A stretch of 64,000 bases of DNA from Stenotrophomonas sp. ATCM1_4. Lineage in GTDB: Bacteria > Pseudomonadota > Gammaproteobacteria > Xanthomonadales > Xanthomonadaceae. This document shows positions 1 to 7,261 of this stretch, in pieces. The notes under the pieces are model-generated. The model was not told where the DNA came from. It saw only the letters and a list, made by a program, of their open reading frames with translations, and did not search any database. The first letter of the stretch is position 1, and each line of letters begins with the position of its first letter. The stretch is taken from NCBI RefSeq assembly GCF_004348115.1, contig NZ_QPFB01000001.1, positions 1,093,978 to 1,157,977 of the forward strand, given 5' to 3'. A program made the position numbers and the translations under genes.

Positions 1-329
1 GAGCCCAGCGACTCGTTGATGCGCTCCTGCGGCACCTGCGGGAACAGGCGGCGGAAGAACGGGTCGTCGAAGAACGGGTTGCGCACCCGCACCACCTGCT
101 TGGTGTTGACGCTGACCACCGCCGGCATGGCCTGTTCCAGCATGGGCGCCAGCGACGGCACCGGTTGGCCGGCGACCGAGGCCGGCAGGGCGGCGGTGGC
201 GGGTACCACGCTGGCGACGGGGGTGGCCGCGTCGGCGCGGTTGTCCAGGTGGGCGTTGATGGCGGTGGCGGTGAAGCCGCCGAAGGCGGCGGCCAGGGCC
301 AGGGTCAGCAGGGTCGGGATCGGTCGCAT
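1..329 (-). CDS. DegP/HtrA-type periplasmic serine protease, N-terminal part (cut by window edge)
   Basis: About 109 residues are visible, read leftwards from the ATG at 327-329. The N-terminus is a signal peptide or signal anchor (MRPIPTLLTLALAAAFGG), then an Ala/Pro/Val-rich linker, then the segment LEQAMPAVVSVNT and VRNPFFDDPFFRRLFP, which is characteristic of the start of the DegP/DegQ/MucD protease domain. Family members degrade or refold misfolded envelope proteins in the periplasm. The His-Asp-Ser triad and the PDZ domains lie outside the window, so activity cannot be judged. No clear Shine-Dalgarno precedes the start. It is divergent from nrdJ, with a 463 bp spacer between the two. 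Confidence 0.85.
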   Translation of the reverse strand, partial: MRPIPTLLTLALAAAFGGFTATAINAHLDNRADAATPVASVVPATAALPASVAGQPVPSLAPMLEQAMPAVVSVNTKQVVRVRNPFFDDPFFRRLFPQVPQERINESLG

Positions 330-502
330 AAGCCGGGAGGTTCCATGCAGGGGCGCCGGAGGGCGGCCCGGGGTGGGACGGATTGCTGAACAGGAGTGTG
401 GCCGCAGGCGCCTAAATCAACAATGAAATTTTCTGCATCGCCGCAATCGCAGGGCCGGTGCGGGCTGCACGGATTGCAATAGTCCAGATGCATATTTTTC
501 GT

Positions 503-530
503 TTGACAACACCCCGGCGGTGGGTAAGCT
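503..530 (+). promoter_or_regulatory. Candidate sigma-70 promoter upstream of nrdJ
   Basis: TTGACA at 503-508 is followed after 16 bp by TAAGCT at 525-530. It points toward nrdJ and would place the transcription start near 537, just before two NrdR-box-like sites. The -35 is a perfect match, the -10 is mediocre; this is inference from sequence only. Confidence 0.4.
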
Positions 531-545
531 TGGTCGGGCCATCAG

Positions 546-592
546 CCACTAGATGTTGGGTTGGTGTGAAAAACGTCCCCAAGCAGTAGGGT
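546..592 (+). promoter_or_regulatory. Tandem NrdR-box-like sites upstream of nrdJ
   Basis: Site 1 at 546-561 has the core CTAGATGTTG and fits the published NrdR box (acaCwAtATaTwGtgt) at about 13 of 16 positions. Site 2 at 577-592 keeps only the outer CAA...TAG half sites. The two start exactly 31 bp apart, about three helical turns, the arrangement known for cooperative NrdR binding at ribonucleotide reductase promoters. Site 1 is a good match and site 2 is weak. The nrdR gene itself is not in this window. Confidence 0.5.
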
Positions 593-600
593 TAGTGCTC

Positions 601-744
601 GGGGTGCAAGCACCCCAACGGAAGGCGTGCAATGACCGCGACAGTGATGCAGAACACCGGCAGTCCTCGGCTCGATCCCATCCCGCCAGCAGGCGCGTAA
701 GCACGCGCCTGCGCGTCGTCGTCGTTGCAGCCCGGCCCGCCGGG
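601..744 (+). promoter_or_regulatory. Structured 5' leader of nrdJ with three hairpins
   Basis: Three perfect inverted repeats lie between the NrdR-like boxes and the start codon: GGGGTGC/GCACCCC at 601-616, a 10-bp stem with AAGC loop at 689-712, and CCCGG/CCGGG with a CCCG loop at 731-744. The Shine-Dalgarno AGGAGA at 775-780 lies outside them. The leader could hold an attenuator or riboswitch, but no run of T follows the stems. A fragment around 620-655 faintly recalls the cobalamin riboswitch core but does not satisfy it. Confidence 0.35.
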
Positions 745-792
745 GTAAAGAACAAACGCACCGCAAGGTGCCCCAGGAGAGTTTCCACAATC

Positions 793-2943
793 ATGAGTAC
801 GGTGCGTCTGGAAGTGGTCAGCAATCAAACCAAGTCGGACCTGATTCCCCTGCAACCTGCCTCGCAGGACATCTGGGAGAAGAAGTACCGCCTCACGACC
901 AAGGCAGGCGAAGCGCTGGATGCGGACATCGATGGCACCTACAAGCGCGTGGCCCGTGCCCTGGCCGACGCCGAAGCCACCGACGAGAAGCGCGCCTACT
1001 GGTATGAGCGCTTCGCCTGGGCGCTGCGCCGCGGCGCGATCCCGGCCGGCCGCATCACCTCCAATGCCGGTGCGCAGGAACACAAGCCGGCCACCAGCAC
1101 CATCAACTGCACCGTCTCGGGCACCATCACCGACTCGATGGACGGCATCCTGGAGAAGGTCCACGAAGCGGGCCTGACCCTGAAGGCCGGCTGCGGCATC
1201 GGCTATGAGTTCAGCACCCTGCGTCCGCGCGGTGCGTTCGTCGCCGGCGCCGGCGCCTACACCTCCGGGCCGATGTCCTTCATGGATATCTACGACAAGA
1301 TGTGCTTCACCGTGTCCTCGGCCGGTGGCCGTCGCGGCGCGCAGATGGGCACCTTCGACGTGTCGCACCCGGACGTGAAGGACTTCATCCGCGCCAAGCG
1401 CGAGGACGGCCGCCTGCGCCAGTTCAACCTGTCGCTGCTGATCACCGACGGCTTCATGGACGCGGTCAACAACGACGCCGACTGGCCGCTGGTGTTCCCG
1501 ATCAACATCAAGGAACAGGCCGAGGTCGACCAGAACGCCGCCGACGTGGTCTGGCGCGAGTGGCCGACCCACGAGAACTACATCGTGCGCGACGACGGCC
1601 TGGTGGCCTGCAAGGTGTACGGGCACATCCGCGCCCGCCACCTGTGGGACATGATCATGGTCTCCACCTACGACTACGCCGAGCCGGGCTTCATCCTGAT
1701 CGACCGCGTCAACGAGATGAACAACAACTGGTGGTGCGAGAACATCCGCGCCACCAACCCGTGCGGCGAGCAGCCGCTGCCGCCGTACGGCGCCTGCCTG
1801 CTGGGCTCGGTCAACCTGACCAAGTTCGTGCGCGACCCGTTCACCGACAAGGCCTCCTTCGACTGGGACGAGTACAAGGAAGTGGTGCGCGTGTTCACCC
1901 GCATGCTGGACAACGTGGTCGAGGTCAACGGCCTGCCGCTGGAGCAGCAGCGCAACGAGATCATGCGCAAGCGCCGCCACGGCATGGGCTTCCTGGGCCT
2001 GGGCAGCACCATGACCATGCTGCGGATGAAGTACGGCTCGCCGGAATCGTGCGAGTTCACCGAAGCCATTGCCCGCGACATGGCCGTGGCCGGCTGGGAA
2101 ACCGGCCTGGAGCTGGCCCGCGAGAAGGGCGCCGCCCCGATCATGGACGAGCAGTTCGACGTCACCGCCGCGATGCTGCGCCAGCGCCCGGAAATGAAGA
2201 AGGACGGCTGGAAGGTCGGCCAGAAGATCGCCGGCAAGGTGCTGCACGCCCGCTACAGCCGCTACATGCAGCGCGTGGCCACGGTGGCGCCGGCGTTGGT
2301 GGAGGAACTGGCCACGGTGGGTTCGCGCTTCACCCACCACAGCTCCATCGCCCCGACCGGCACCATCAGCCTGTCGCTGGCCAACAACGCCTCCAACGGC
2401 ATTGAGCCCTCGTTCGCGCACCACTACAGCCGCAACGTGATCCGCGAAGGCAAGAAGTCCAAGGAAAAGGTGGACGTGTTCTCCTTCGAGCTGCTGGCCT
2501 ACCGCGCGCTGGTCAACCCGCAGGCGATGCCGTTCAGCGATGACGCCGCCGCGCAGCTGCCGGAGTACTTCATCAGCGCCGACGACATCTCGCCCAAGGA
2601 GCACGTGGACGTGCAGGCCGCCGCCCAGAAGTGGGTGGACAGCTCGATCTCCAAGACCGCCAACGTACCGACCGATTACCCGTACGAGCAGTTCAAGGAC
2701 ATCTACCGCTACGCCCACGCCCAGGGCCTGAAGGGCTGCACCACGTTCCGCTTCAACCCGGCCGCCTTCCAGGGTGTGCTGGTCAAGGAGACGGACCTGG
2801 AGAACACCACCTACCGCTTCGAGCTGGAAGACGGCCAGGTGGTGGAGGTCAAGGGCAACGAGCAGATCGAGTACGACGGCGAGATGCACACCGCCGCCAA
2901 CCTGTTCGATGCCCTCAAGGAAGGCTATTACGGCAAGTTCTAA
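793..2943 (+). CDS. nrdJ: Adenosylcobalamin-dependent (class II) ribonucleotide reductase, large part (NrdJa)
   Basis: This 716-residue protein converts ribonucleotides to deoxyribonucleotides in the cytoplasm with a B12-derived radical, independent of oxygen. Visible motifs include a reducing cysteine near residue 106 (STINCTVSG), the segment AGCGIGYEFSTLRPRG, and the thiyl-radical finger NPCGEQ with C324 and E326. The sequence ends at ALKEGYYGKF without the TSCPD domain and redox-active cysteine tail; those are on a separate gene, nrdJb (3910-4689), as in Pseudomonas aeruginosa where the class II enzyme is split into NrdJa and NrdJb. The start at 793 was chosen over earlier in-frame codons because AGGAGAG lies about 11 nt upstream and the upstream codons read through hairpins and operator-like sites. 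Confidence 0.93.
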   Translation: MSTVRLEVVSNQTKSDLIPLQPASQDIWEKKYRLTTKAGEALDADIDGTYKRVARALADAEATDEKRAYWYERFAWALRRGAIPAGRITSNAGAQEHKPATSTINCTVSGTITDSMDGILEKVHEAGLTLKAGCGIGYEFSTLRPRGAFVAGAGAYTSGPMSFMDIYDKMCFTVSSAGGRRGAQMGTFDVSHPDVKDFIRAKREDGRLRQFNLSLLITDGFMDAVNNDADWPLVFPINIKEQAEVDQNAADVVWREWPTHENYIVRDDGLVACKVYGHIRARHLWDMIMVSTYDYAEPGFILIDRVNEMNNNWWCENIRATNPCGEQPLPPYGACLLGSVNLTKFVRDPFTDKASFDWDEYKEVVRVFTRMLDNVVEVNGLPLEQQRNEIMRKRRHGMGFLGLGSTMTMLRMKYGSPESCEFTEAIARDMAVAGWETGLELAREKGAAPIMDEQFDVTAAMLRQRPEMKKDGWKVGQKIAGKVLHARYSRYMQRVATVAPALVEELATVGSRFTHHSSIAPTGTISLSLANNASNGIEPSFAHHYSRNVIREGKKSKEKVDVFSFELLAYRALVNPQAMPFSDDAAAQLPEYFISADDISPKEHVDVQAAAQKWVDSSISKTANVPTDYPYEQFKDIYRYAHAQGLKGCTTFRFNPAAFQGVLVKETDLENTTYRFELEDGQVVEVKGNEQIEYDGEMHTAANLFDALKEGYYGKF

Positions 2944-2957
2944 GAGCCTTCGCCGTC

Positions 2958-2979
2958 GCCCCGCGTTTCGGCGCGGGGC
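2958..2979 (+). terminator. GC-rich hairpin after nrdJ (attenuator or weak terminator)
   Basis: A perfect 8-bp stem GCCCCGCG/CGCGGGGC with a 6-nt loop lies 15 nt after the nrdJ stop. There is no T tract, so it may slow or stabilise the transcript rather than end it. Confidence 0.35.
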
Positions 2980-3087
2980 GGCAGACGGTGGTCGCCGCCA
3001 CCGGGTTGTTGCGCGTTTGTTCCCCGTTGCATTCGCTTCGATATAGCATCGCCCGCATGACAGACCCGATGCCCTGAGGAGGGCTCT

Positions 3088-3828
3088 ATGAGCAATGGTA
3101 ATGGTGTGACGGCGACCGTTTCGCAGGTGGCCGAGAACGTGAAGGAAACCGCCGTCCACGTGGGCGACTCGATCGCCGCCACCGCCAGCGACGCCGTCGC
3201 CGCGGTCAAGGCCGGCGCGCAGAAGGCCGAGGCCGGTGCCAAGAAGCAGGTGGCCAAGGTCAAGAAGGCCGTGAAGAAGGCCGAGAAGGTCGTCGCCAAG
3301 AAGGCCGCCGCCGCCAGGAAGGAAGTGAAGAAGACCGTCGGCTCGGTGCGCAAGAAGCTGGAGACCGCCAAGGCCAATGCCCAGGCCGAAGCCGCCGAGC
3401 TGAAGAAGAAGGGCGCCGGCAAGCGCGCCGCGACCAAGAAGGCCATCGCCAAGGTCGAGAAGAAGGCCGCCACCAAGGTGGCCTCGGCCAAGAAGACGGT
3501 CAAGGCTGCCGAGAAGAAGGTTGCCAAGGCCGTGACCAAGAAGGCCGCTGCCGCCAAGAAGTCGGTCAAGGCTGCCGAGAAGAAGGTCGCCAAGGCCGTC
3601 ACCGGCAAGACCGCTACTGCCAAGAAGGCAGTGAAGAAGGTCGAGAAGAAGGCCGCCAAGAAGGTCGCTTCGGTCAAGAAGTCGGTCAAGGCCGTCGAGA
3701 AGAAGGTGGTCAAGAAGGCCGCCGTCGCCAAGAAGACCGCGAACAGGAAAGTCGCTTCGGCCAAGAAGACCGTCGCCAGGAAGGCCACCGCCGTGAAGAA
3801 GGCGGTCAAGAAGGCCACCCGCAAGTAA
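3088..3828 (+). CDS. Histone H1-like, Lys/Ala-rich DNA-binding protein
   Basis: The 246-residue protein is dominated by Lys, Ala and Val in heptad-like K-K-x-x-x-K-A patterns, resembling eukaryotic H1 tails and bacterial AlgP/HctB-type proteins. Residues 1-45 are less basic and helical in character (VSQVAENVKETAVHVGDS); from about 46 on the sequence is nearly all basic repeats. Degenerate units of the form AKKxVKAAEKKVAKAVT recur from about residue 130. It probably binds DNA non-specifically and compacts the nucleoid; a regulatory role is possible. GAGGAGGG just upstream is a strong ribosome site. Its position between the two halves of the reductase is unusual and suggests co-transcription. 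The repeat-rich coding sequence is prone to length variation. Confidence 0.8.
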   Translation: MSNGNGVTATVSQVAENVKETAVHVGDSIAATASDAVAAVKAGAQKAEAGAKKQVAKVKKAVKKAEKVVAKKAAAARKEVKKTVGSVRKKLETAKANAQAEAAELKKKGAGKRAATKKAIAKVEKKAATKVASAKKTVKAAEKKVAKAVTKKAAAAKKSVKAAEKKVAKAVTGKTATAKKAVKKVEKKAAKKVASVKKSVKAVEKKVVKKAAVAKKTANRKVASAKKTVARKATAVKKAVKKATRK

Positions 3829-3843
3829 TCGCCGCACCGCGCC

Positions 3844-3865
3844 CCCCGTCCCAGCCGGGACGGGG
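3844..3865 (+). terminator. Perfect 9-bp hairpin between the H1-like gene and nrdJb
   Basis: CCCCGTCCC, loop AGCC, GGGACGGGG. No T tract follows, so termination is uncertain; it may be an mRNA-stability element between operon genes. Confidence 0.35.
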
Positions 3866-3909
3866 AAGGCGCCGTAATCCGTACGCAACGCATAACCAGG
3901 ACTCGCACC

Positions 3910-4689
3910 ATGGCCGTCAAGATCGACAAGAAAATCAAGGGCTATTCCGTCATCACCCCGGACGACAAGGCGCGCGAAGCCGCGGCCAAGGCGGTCCCGG
4001 TCGCGGCGCCCCAGGACGAGTCCCCGGCCGACAACATCGTGCACATGCACGAGCGCATCGAGCGCCCGGAAGTGCTGATCGGCAGCACCTACAAGATCAA
4101 GTCGCCGCTGGTGGAGCACGCCTTCTACGTGACCATCAACGACATCGTGCTCAACCAGGGCACCGAGCACGAACTGCGCCGTCCGTTCGAGATCTTCATC
4201 AACTCCAAGTCGATGGAGCATTTCCAGTGGATCGTGGCGCTGACCCGCATCATGTCGGCCGTGTTCCGCAAGGGTGGCGACGTGACCTTCATCGTCGACG
4301 AGATGAAGGCCGTGTTCGACCCGAAGGGCGGCTACTTCAAGGCCGGCGGAGTGTACATGCCGTCGCTGGTGGCGGAGCTGGGCTCCATCGTCGAAGACCA
4401 CATGAAGGCCATCGGCCTGCTGCACGACCCGGAAATGAGCGCCCACCAGCGCGCCCTGATCGCCGAGAAGCGCAAGCAGTTCGAAGAGCGCTCAAAAAAA
4501 AACAGTGACGTAACCGCAGCGCCGGTTGCGGTGCCGGTCGACGGCGAAGAGCTGGTCATCATCGACAGCGCCGACAACGGCAGCTTCCCGCCCAGCGCCA
4601 GCATGTGCCACAAGTGCAATACCAAAGCACTGGTGATCATGGATGGCTGCCAGACTTGCTTGAATTGTGGGTATAGCAAGTGTGGGTGA
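3910..4689 (+). CDS. nrdJb: Ribonucleotide reductase class II, TSCPD-type C-terminal subunit (NrdJb)
   Basis: This 259-residue protein corresponds to the C-terminal part that single-chain NrdJ enzymes carry. Residues 60-180 (GSTYKIKSPLVEHAFYVTIND ... FEIFINSKSMEHFQW) match the TSCPD domain, and the tail has a cysteine cluster MCHKC...GCQTCLNCGYSKCG expected to relay reducing equivalents to the NrdJa active site. In P. aeruginosa NrdJa and NrdJb are both needed for activity, and the same is inferred here. A run of nine A (4494-4502) lies in the linker just before the cysteine tail; slippage there would remove the tail. The gene is followed by a strong terminator, closing the nrdJa, H1-like, nrdJb unit. 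Its ribosome site is weak (CCAGGA). Confidence 0.85.
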   Translation: MAVKIDKKIKGYSVITPDDKAREAAAKAVPVAAPQDESPADNIVHMHERIERPEVLIGSTYKIKSPLVEHAFYVTINDIVLNQGTEHELRRPFEIFINSKSMEHFQWIVALTRIMSAVFRKGGDVTFIVDEMKAVFDPKGGYFKAGGVYMPSLVAELGSIVEDHMKAIGLLHDPEMSAHQRALIAEKRKQFEERSKKNSDVTAAPVAVPVDGEELVIIDSADNGSFPPSASMCHKCNTKALVIMDGCQTCLNCGYSKCG

Positions 4690-4701
4690 CCGATAGATAA
4701 G

Positions 4702-4732
4702 AAAAAGAGCCCCTTCAGGGGGCTCTTTTTTT
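4702..4732 (+). terminator. Rho-independent terminator after nrdJb
   Basis: GAGCCCC, loop TTCA, GGGGGCTC followed by seven T, preceded by an A tract. A textbook intrinsic terminator 12 nt after the nrdJb stop; the A tract also allows it to work in reverse. Confidence 0.93.
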
Positions 4733-4754
4733 GGGGAGAATCGGGGTTTCCCTC

Positions 4755-5669
4755 ATGGCAGGTCTTCTCCATGTTCCTTGTCGGTATCTGAATCCCCTCC
4801 AAGGATTAGACATAACCCCGCTAGATGGGGTGCGGCGATTGGATAGTGTTCGCTGTCAGTACTGCTATTCCTTGATGGACGATTACGATGGCGAGAGTCT
4901 TTGGAAGGTTCCATTAGCGAGGTATCTGGCAACTCACAATCGTGTAATGAACTCGATGCGAGAAGTCGGGATTGAACTGCCTGAACGGCGAATCCGGATT
5001 AAGAGAAATCCCAGTGAAAGAGATGCGCTCCTTCAGGTTTGTCCAGTGTGCGGTTGGTGGGTAGCAATTGATAGAGCAATGTTCTGTGCCGAGCGCAGTC
5101 AGATTTGGAGCATGACCCTTGTTTCGGGTGCAGTACTGCGTGATCTAGACATTCGAGATATAAGCGTTCCGATCATGGCTGTGCGGAGGTACCTTTCGGC
5201 CAAGCAACAGGCACTGAGAGATATGCATCCCCGACTATTCGAGGAGACCGTTGCGAGTGTATTTCGTGACTTCGATTACCGTGCGGATGTTACTGCTTAC
5301 TCGGGCGATGGAGGCATTGATGTTGTGCTTCGGTCCACTGCTGGTGATGTGATTGGCGTGCAGGTTAAGAGGAAAAGGAGATCGATCGAGGTTGAGCAGA
5401 TTAGATCGTTTCTTGGTGCTCTTACTCTTGGGGGCTATCGGCGTGGTGTCTTCGTGGCGACTTCGAAATTCCAGAGGGGATCAGTCGAAGCTGCGCGGAT
5501 AAGTACATCAAGACATATCCCTATTGAGCTTGTGGATGGCGATCGCTTTCTTCATATTCTGGGGGCAGCGAACATGGAGGTTCCTGCGACTGCTCATGAT
5601 TGTGGGATTTATGCTGGGCAGGACTTGCGATTTACGCTCCATTCTCATTTCAACCTCAATTCGTTGTGA
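4755..5669 (+). CDS. Mrr-type restriction endonuclease-like protein with N-terminal Cys pairs
   Basis: The 304-residue protein has two CxxC pairs (C34/C37 and C96/C99) that could form a zinc site, then a PD-(D/E)xK nuclease domain of the Mrr_cat type from about residue 160: LFEETVASVF, GDGGIDV with D189, then QVK at 203-205, then GVFVATS. In Mrr-family enzymes this layout cuts DNA, often modified or foreign DNA, and may also serve in DNA repair or stress. Codon use is far more A/T-rich than in neighbours, indicating recent acquisition. The ATG is only 22 nt after the terminator's T tract, leaving little room for a promoter; an earlier TTG at 4731 lies in the terminator and was rejected. No methylase partner is nearby. 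Confidence 0.72.
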   Translation: MAGLLHVPCRYLNPLQGLDITPLDGVRRLDSVRCQYCYSLMDDYDGESLWKVPLARYLATHNRVMNSMREVGIELPERRIRIKRNPSERDALLQVCPVCGWWVAIDRAMFCAERSQIWSMTLVSGAVLRDLDIRDISVPIMAVRRYLSAKQQALRDMHPRLFEETVASVFRDFDYRADVTAYSGDGGIDVVLRSTAGDVIGVQVKRKRRSIEVEQIRSFLGALTLGGYRRGVFVATSKFQRGSVEAARISTSRHIPIELVDGDRFLHILGAANMEVPATAHDCGIYAGQDLRFTLHSHFNLNSL

Positions 5670-5913
5670 TAGTCGATTTGTAAAAATGAGTTAACGTAGC
5701 CTCGGGGAGGCGCAGCACACCCCGGGAATAAAACACGGGTCTGTAAAACAGGGGGCAGAGTCGAAATTTCGTTCCAGCCCTCTCCTGTAGCCAGACGCCA
5801 GGGCGTGGTGAGTCGATACCTCGAATCACAGTCCGATGACGATGCCTGCTACCCAGATAGTTGATCTAGACTTTCGCCTCCCGAATATCGCGGCGAGCGC
5901 CATGAAGAAGTGA
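5670..5913. other. Low-GC spacer between the Mrr-like gene and the serine hydrolase
   Basis: No open frame of note. It holds a small hairpin (GCCTC GGG GAGGC near 5700) and A-rich tracts. It looks like the right flank of an inserted segment. No direct repeats marking an attachment site were found by eye. Confidence 0.35.
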
Positions 5914-6978
5914 GTGGTTGGGTTGTTGCTCCTTCCTGTCTTGATGCTCCCCTCGGTGGGACGCTCGGCGGAGGCGTCGCCGCAGGGGATACACGCGGCC
6001 GTGCTGGACGATTACCTCGACCAGGTGGAGGACGGCAACGGTGGGCTGGGCAGCGTGTCCATCTTCCGTGGCGGGCGCGAGGTCTATCAGCGGCGCTTCG
6101 GCCAGAAATACCTGTCCGGCGTGCGGGCGGATGCGGACACCCTTTACCAGATCGCCTCGGTCACCAAGATGGTCACGGCCATTCTTGCGTTCAAGCTGAT
6201 TGAACAGGGGCGGCTGGGGCTGGATGACACGCTGGCCGATTTTCATCCGGAGATGCCCGCTGCGGCGGAGATCAGTGTCCGGCAGATGTTGGCGCATTCC
6301 AGCGGCCTGGGGAACTTCGCGATCAAGGACAGTACGGTCTGGATCGTGGACGCGCTGGAGCCGCCGGCGATCCTGGCGGAGATCAGGCGGCAGGGCGTGG
6401 CCTTCGTCCCCGGCACGCGCGTGGCCTACTCCAACTCCGCCTACTACCTGTTGCGGATGATCCTGGAGGACACCTACGGGCGGCCGTATCACGAGATCGT
6501 CGAGCAGGAAATCGCCCGGCCGTTGCAGCTTGCGCATTTCGCCTCGGTGAAGGCCAACCACGCCGATACCTTCAGGTCCTATGCGTTCGCCGATGGCACC
6601 TGGGGCGAAATCAAGGAAGTGGACTTCAGCAATGTCGTCGGGGTTGGCGACATCGCCAGCACCCCTGGCGACCTCAACCGGTTGATCGTCGCCCTGTTCA
6701 ACGGCGAGCTCGTGCGGAAGGAGACGTTGGCGCTGATGGCGCCGGCGCCGGGCAAGGGCTGGGGGATGGGGGTGGCGGAGTTCGCGTACGGGGAGAACAC
6801 GTTCCTCGGGCACGGCGGTGATGTCATCGGTGCGCATTCCCGGGTCATTTACAACGTGCAGGACGGTACCGCCATTGCCTACTCCACGAATGGGGAGCGG
6901 ATTCCAACCAATGCCTTCCTCGAGACCATCGTCGGGATCGTTTACGGCGGCACGTTCCAGGCGCCGGCGCTGAAGTAG
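5914..6978 (+). CDS. Serine hydrolase of the beta-lactamase/penicillin-binding (class C-like) family, start possibly broken
   Basis: From the GTG the protein is 354 residues. It has the serine beta-lactamase fold motifs: SVTK (S82, K85), YSN (Y172-N174) and HGG (300-302), so it is probably a periplasmic esterase, peptidase or lactamase-like enzyme. Residues 1-23 resemble a signal peptide that lacks its positive N-terminus. Just upstream in the same frame is ATG AAG AAG TGA (5902-5913), exactly what a signal-peptide start would look like if a Trp codon TGG at position 4 had become TGA. Either translation starts at GTG with a poor ribosome site, or the gene is freshly inactivated. The rest of the frame is intact. 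Confidence 0.75.
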   Translation: MVGLLLLPVLMLPSVGRSAEASPQGIHAAVLDDYLDQVEDGNGGLGSVSIFRGGREVYQRRFGQKYLSGVRADADTLYQIASVTKMVTAILAFKLIEQGRLGLDDTLADFHPEMPAAAEISVRQMLAHSSGLGNFAIKDSTVWIVDALEPPAILAEIRRQGVAFVPGTRVAYSNSAYYLLRMILEDTYGRPYHEIVEQEIARPLQLAHFASVKANHADTFRSYAFADGTWGEIKEVDFSNVVGVGDIASTPGDLNRLIVALFNGELVRKETLALMAPAPGKGWGMGVAEFAYGENTFLGHGGDVIGAHSRVIYNVQDGTAIAYSTNGERIPTNAFLETIVGIVYGGTFQAPALK

Positions 6979-7261
6979 GACCCTGCGCAGGGCGGCTCGG
7001 CGCGATGCACCGGTGACGTTCCGTCATCGAAAGGGGCGTCGGAGAAGCTGGGGTCACGGCCGGCTTTCGGCAATGCGCCTTTCTTGTGGGACTGCGCTGG
7101 CGCGATTCAACGGCTCGAATCCTGACCGAAATCCTCTTCTTGGCCGAACGTTCTTTTGCGGACACTTCGATGGCCTGGTCTGGCCAGGAGGGGAGGGTGG
7201 TAGATATTCTTGGCCCGTATTGCAGCGCCTTAACTGGCGGCTTGCTCTTTCGCAGTGAAAG
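6979..7261. other. Intergenic stretch without recognised gene
   Basis: It lies between convergent genes. Short open frames on both strands have no recognisable product and no good ribosome sites. No clear terminator was seen. Confidence 0.3.

Noticed and set aside
600..760. Cobalamin riboswitch before the B12-dependent reductase
   Set aside because: A stretch near 620-655 recalls the core (GGAA...CCGCGACAGTGA), but the conserved B12 box and closing stems are missing, and a B12-off switch would make little sense for a B12-dependent enzyme.
592..4446. Open frame of 1284 codons on the minus strand opposite nrdJ and its neighbours
   Set aside because: It is an antisense shadow of GC-rich coding genes with His/Arg/Gly-rich low-complexity product; the plus strand carries recognised proteins throughout.
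4731..4754. TTG start for the Mrr-like gene at 4731
   Set aside because: It falls in the T tract of the preceding terminator; ATG at 4755 is a better start.
5670..5913. Integrase attachment site for the low-GC island
   Set aside because: No direct repeat, tRNA end or integrase gene could be found by eye.
7013..7258. Small plus-strand gene between the serine hydrolase and the hypothetical protein
   Set aside because: No ribosome site, no recognisable product and skewed Arg-rich composition.
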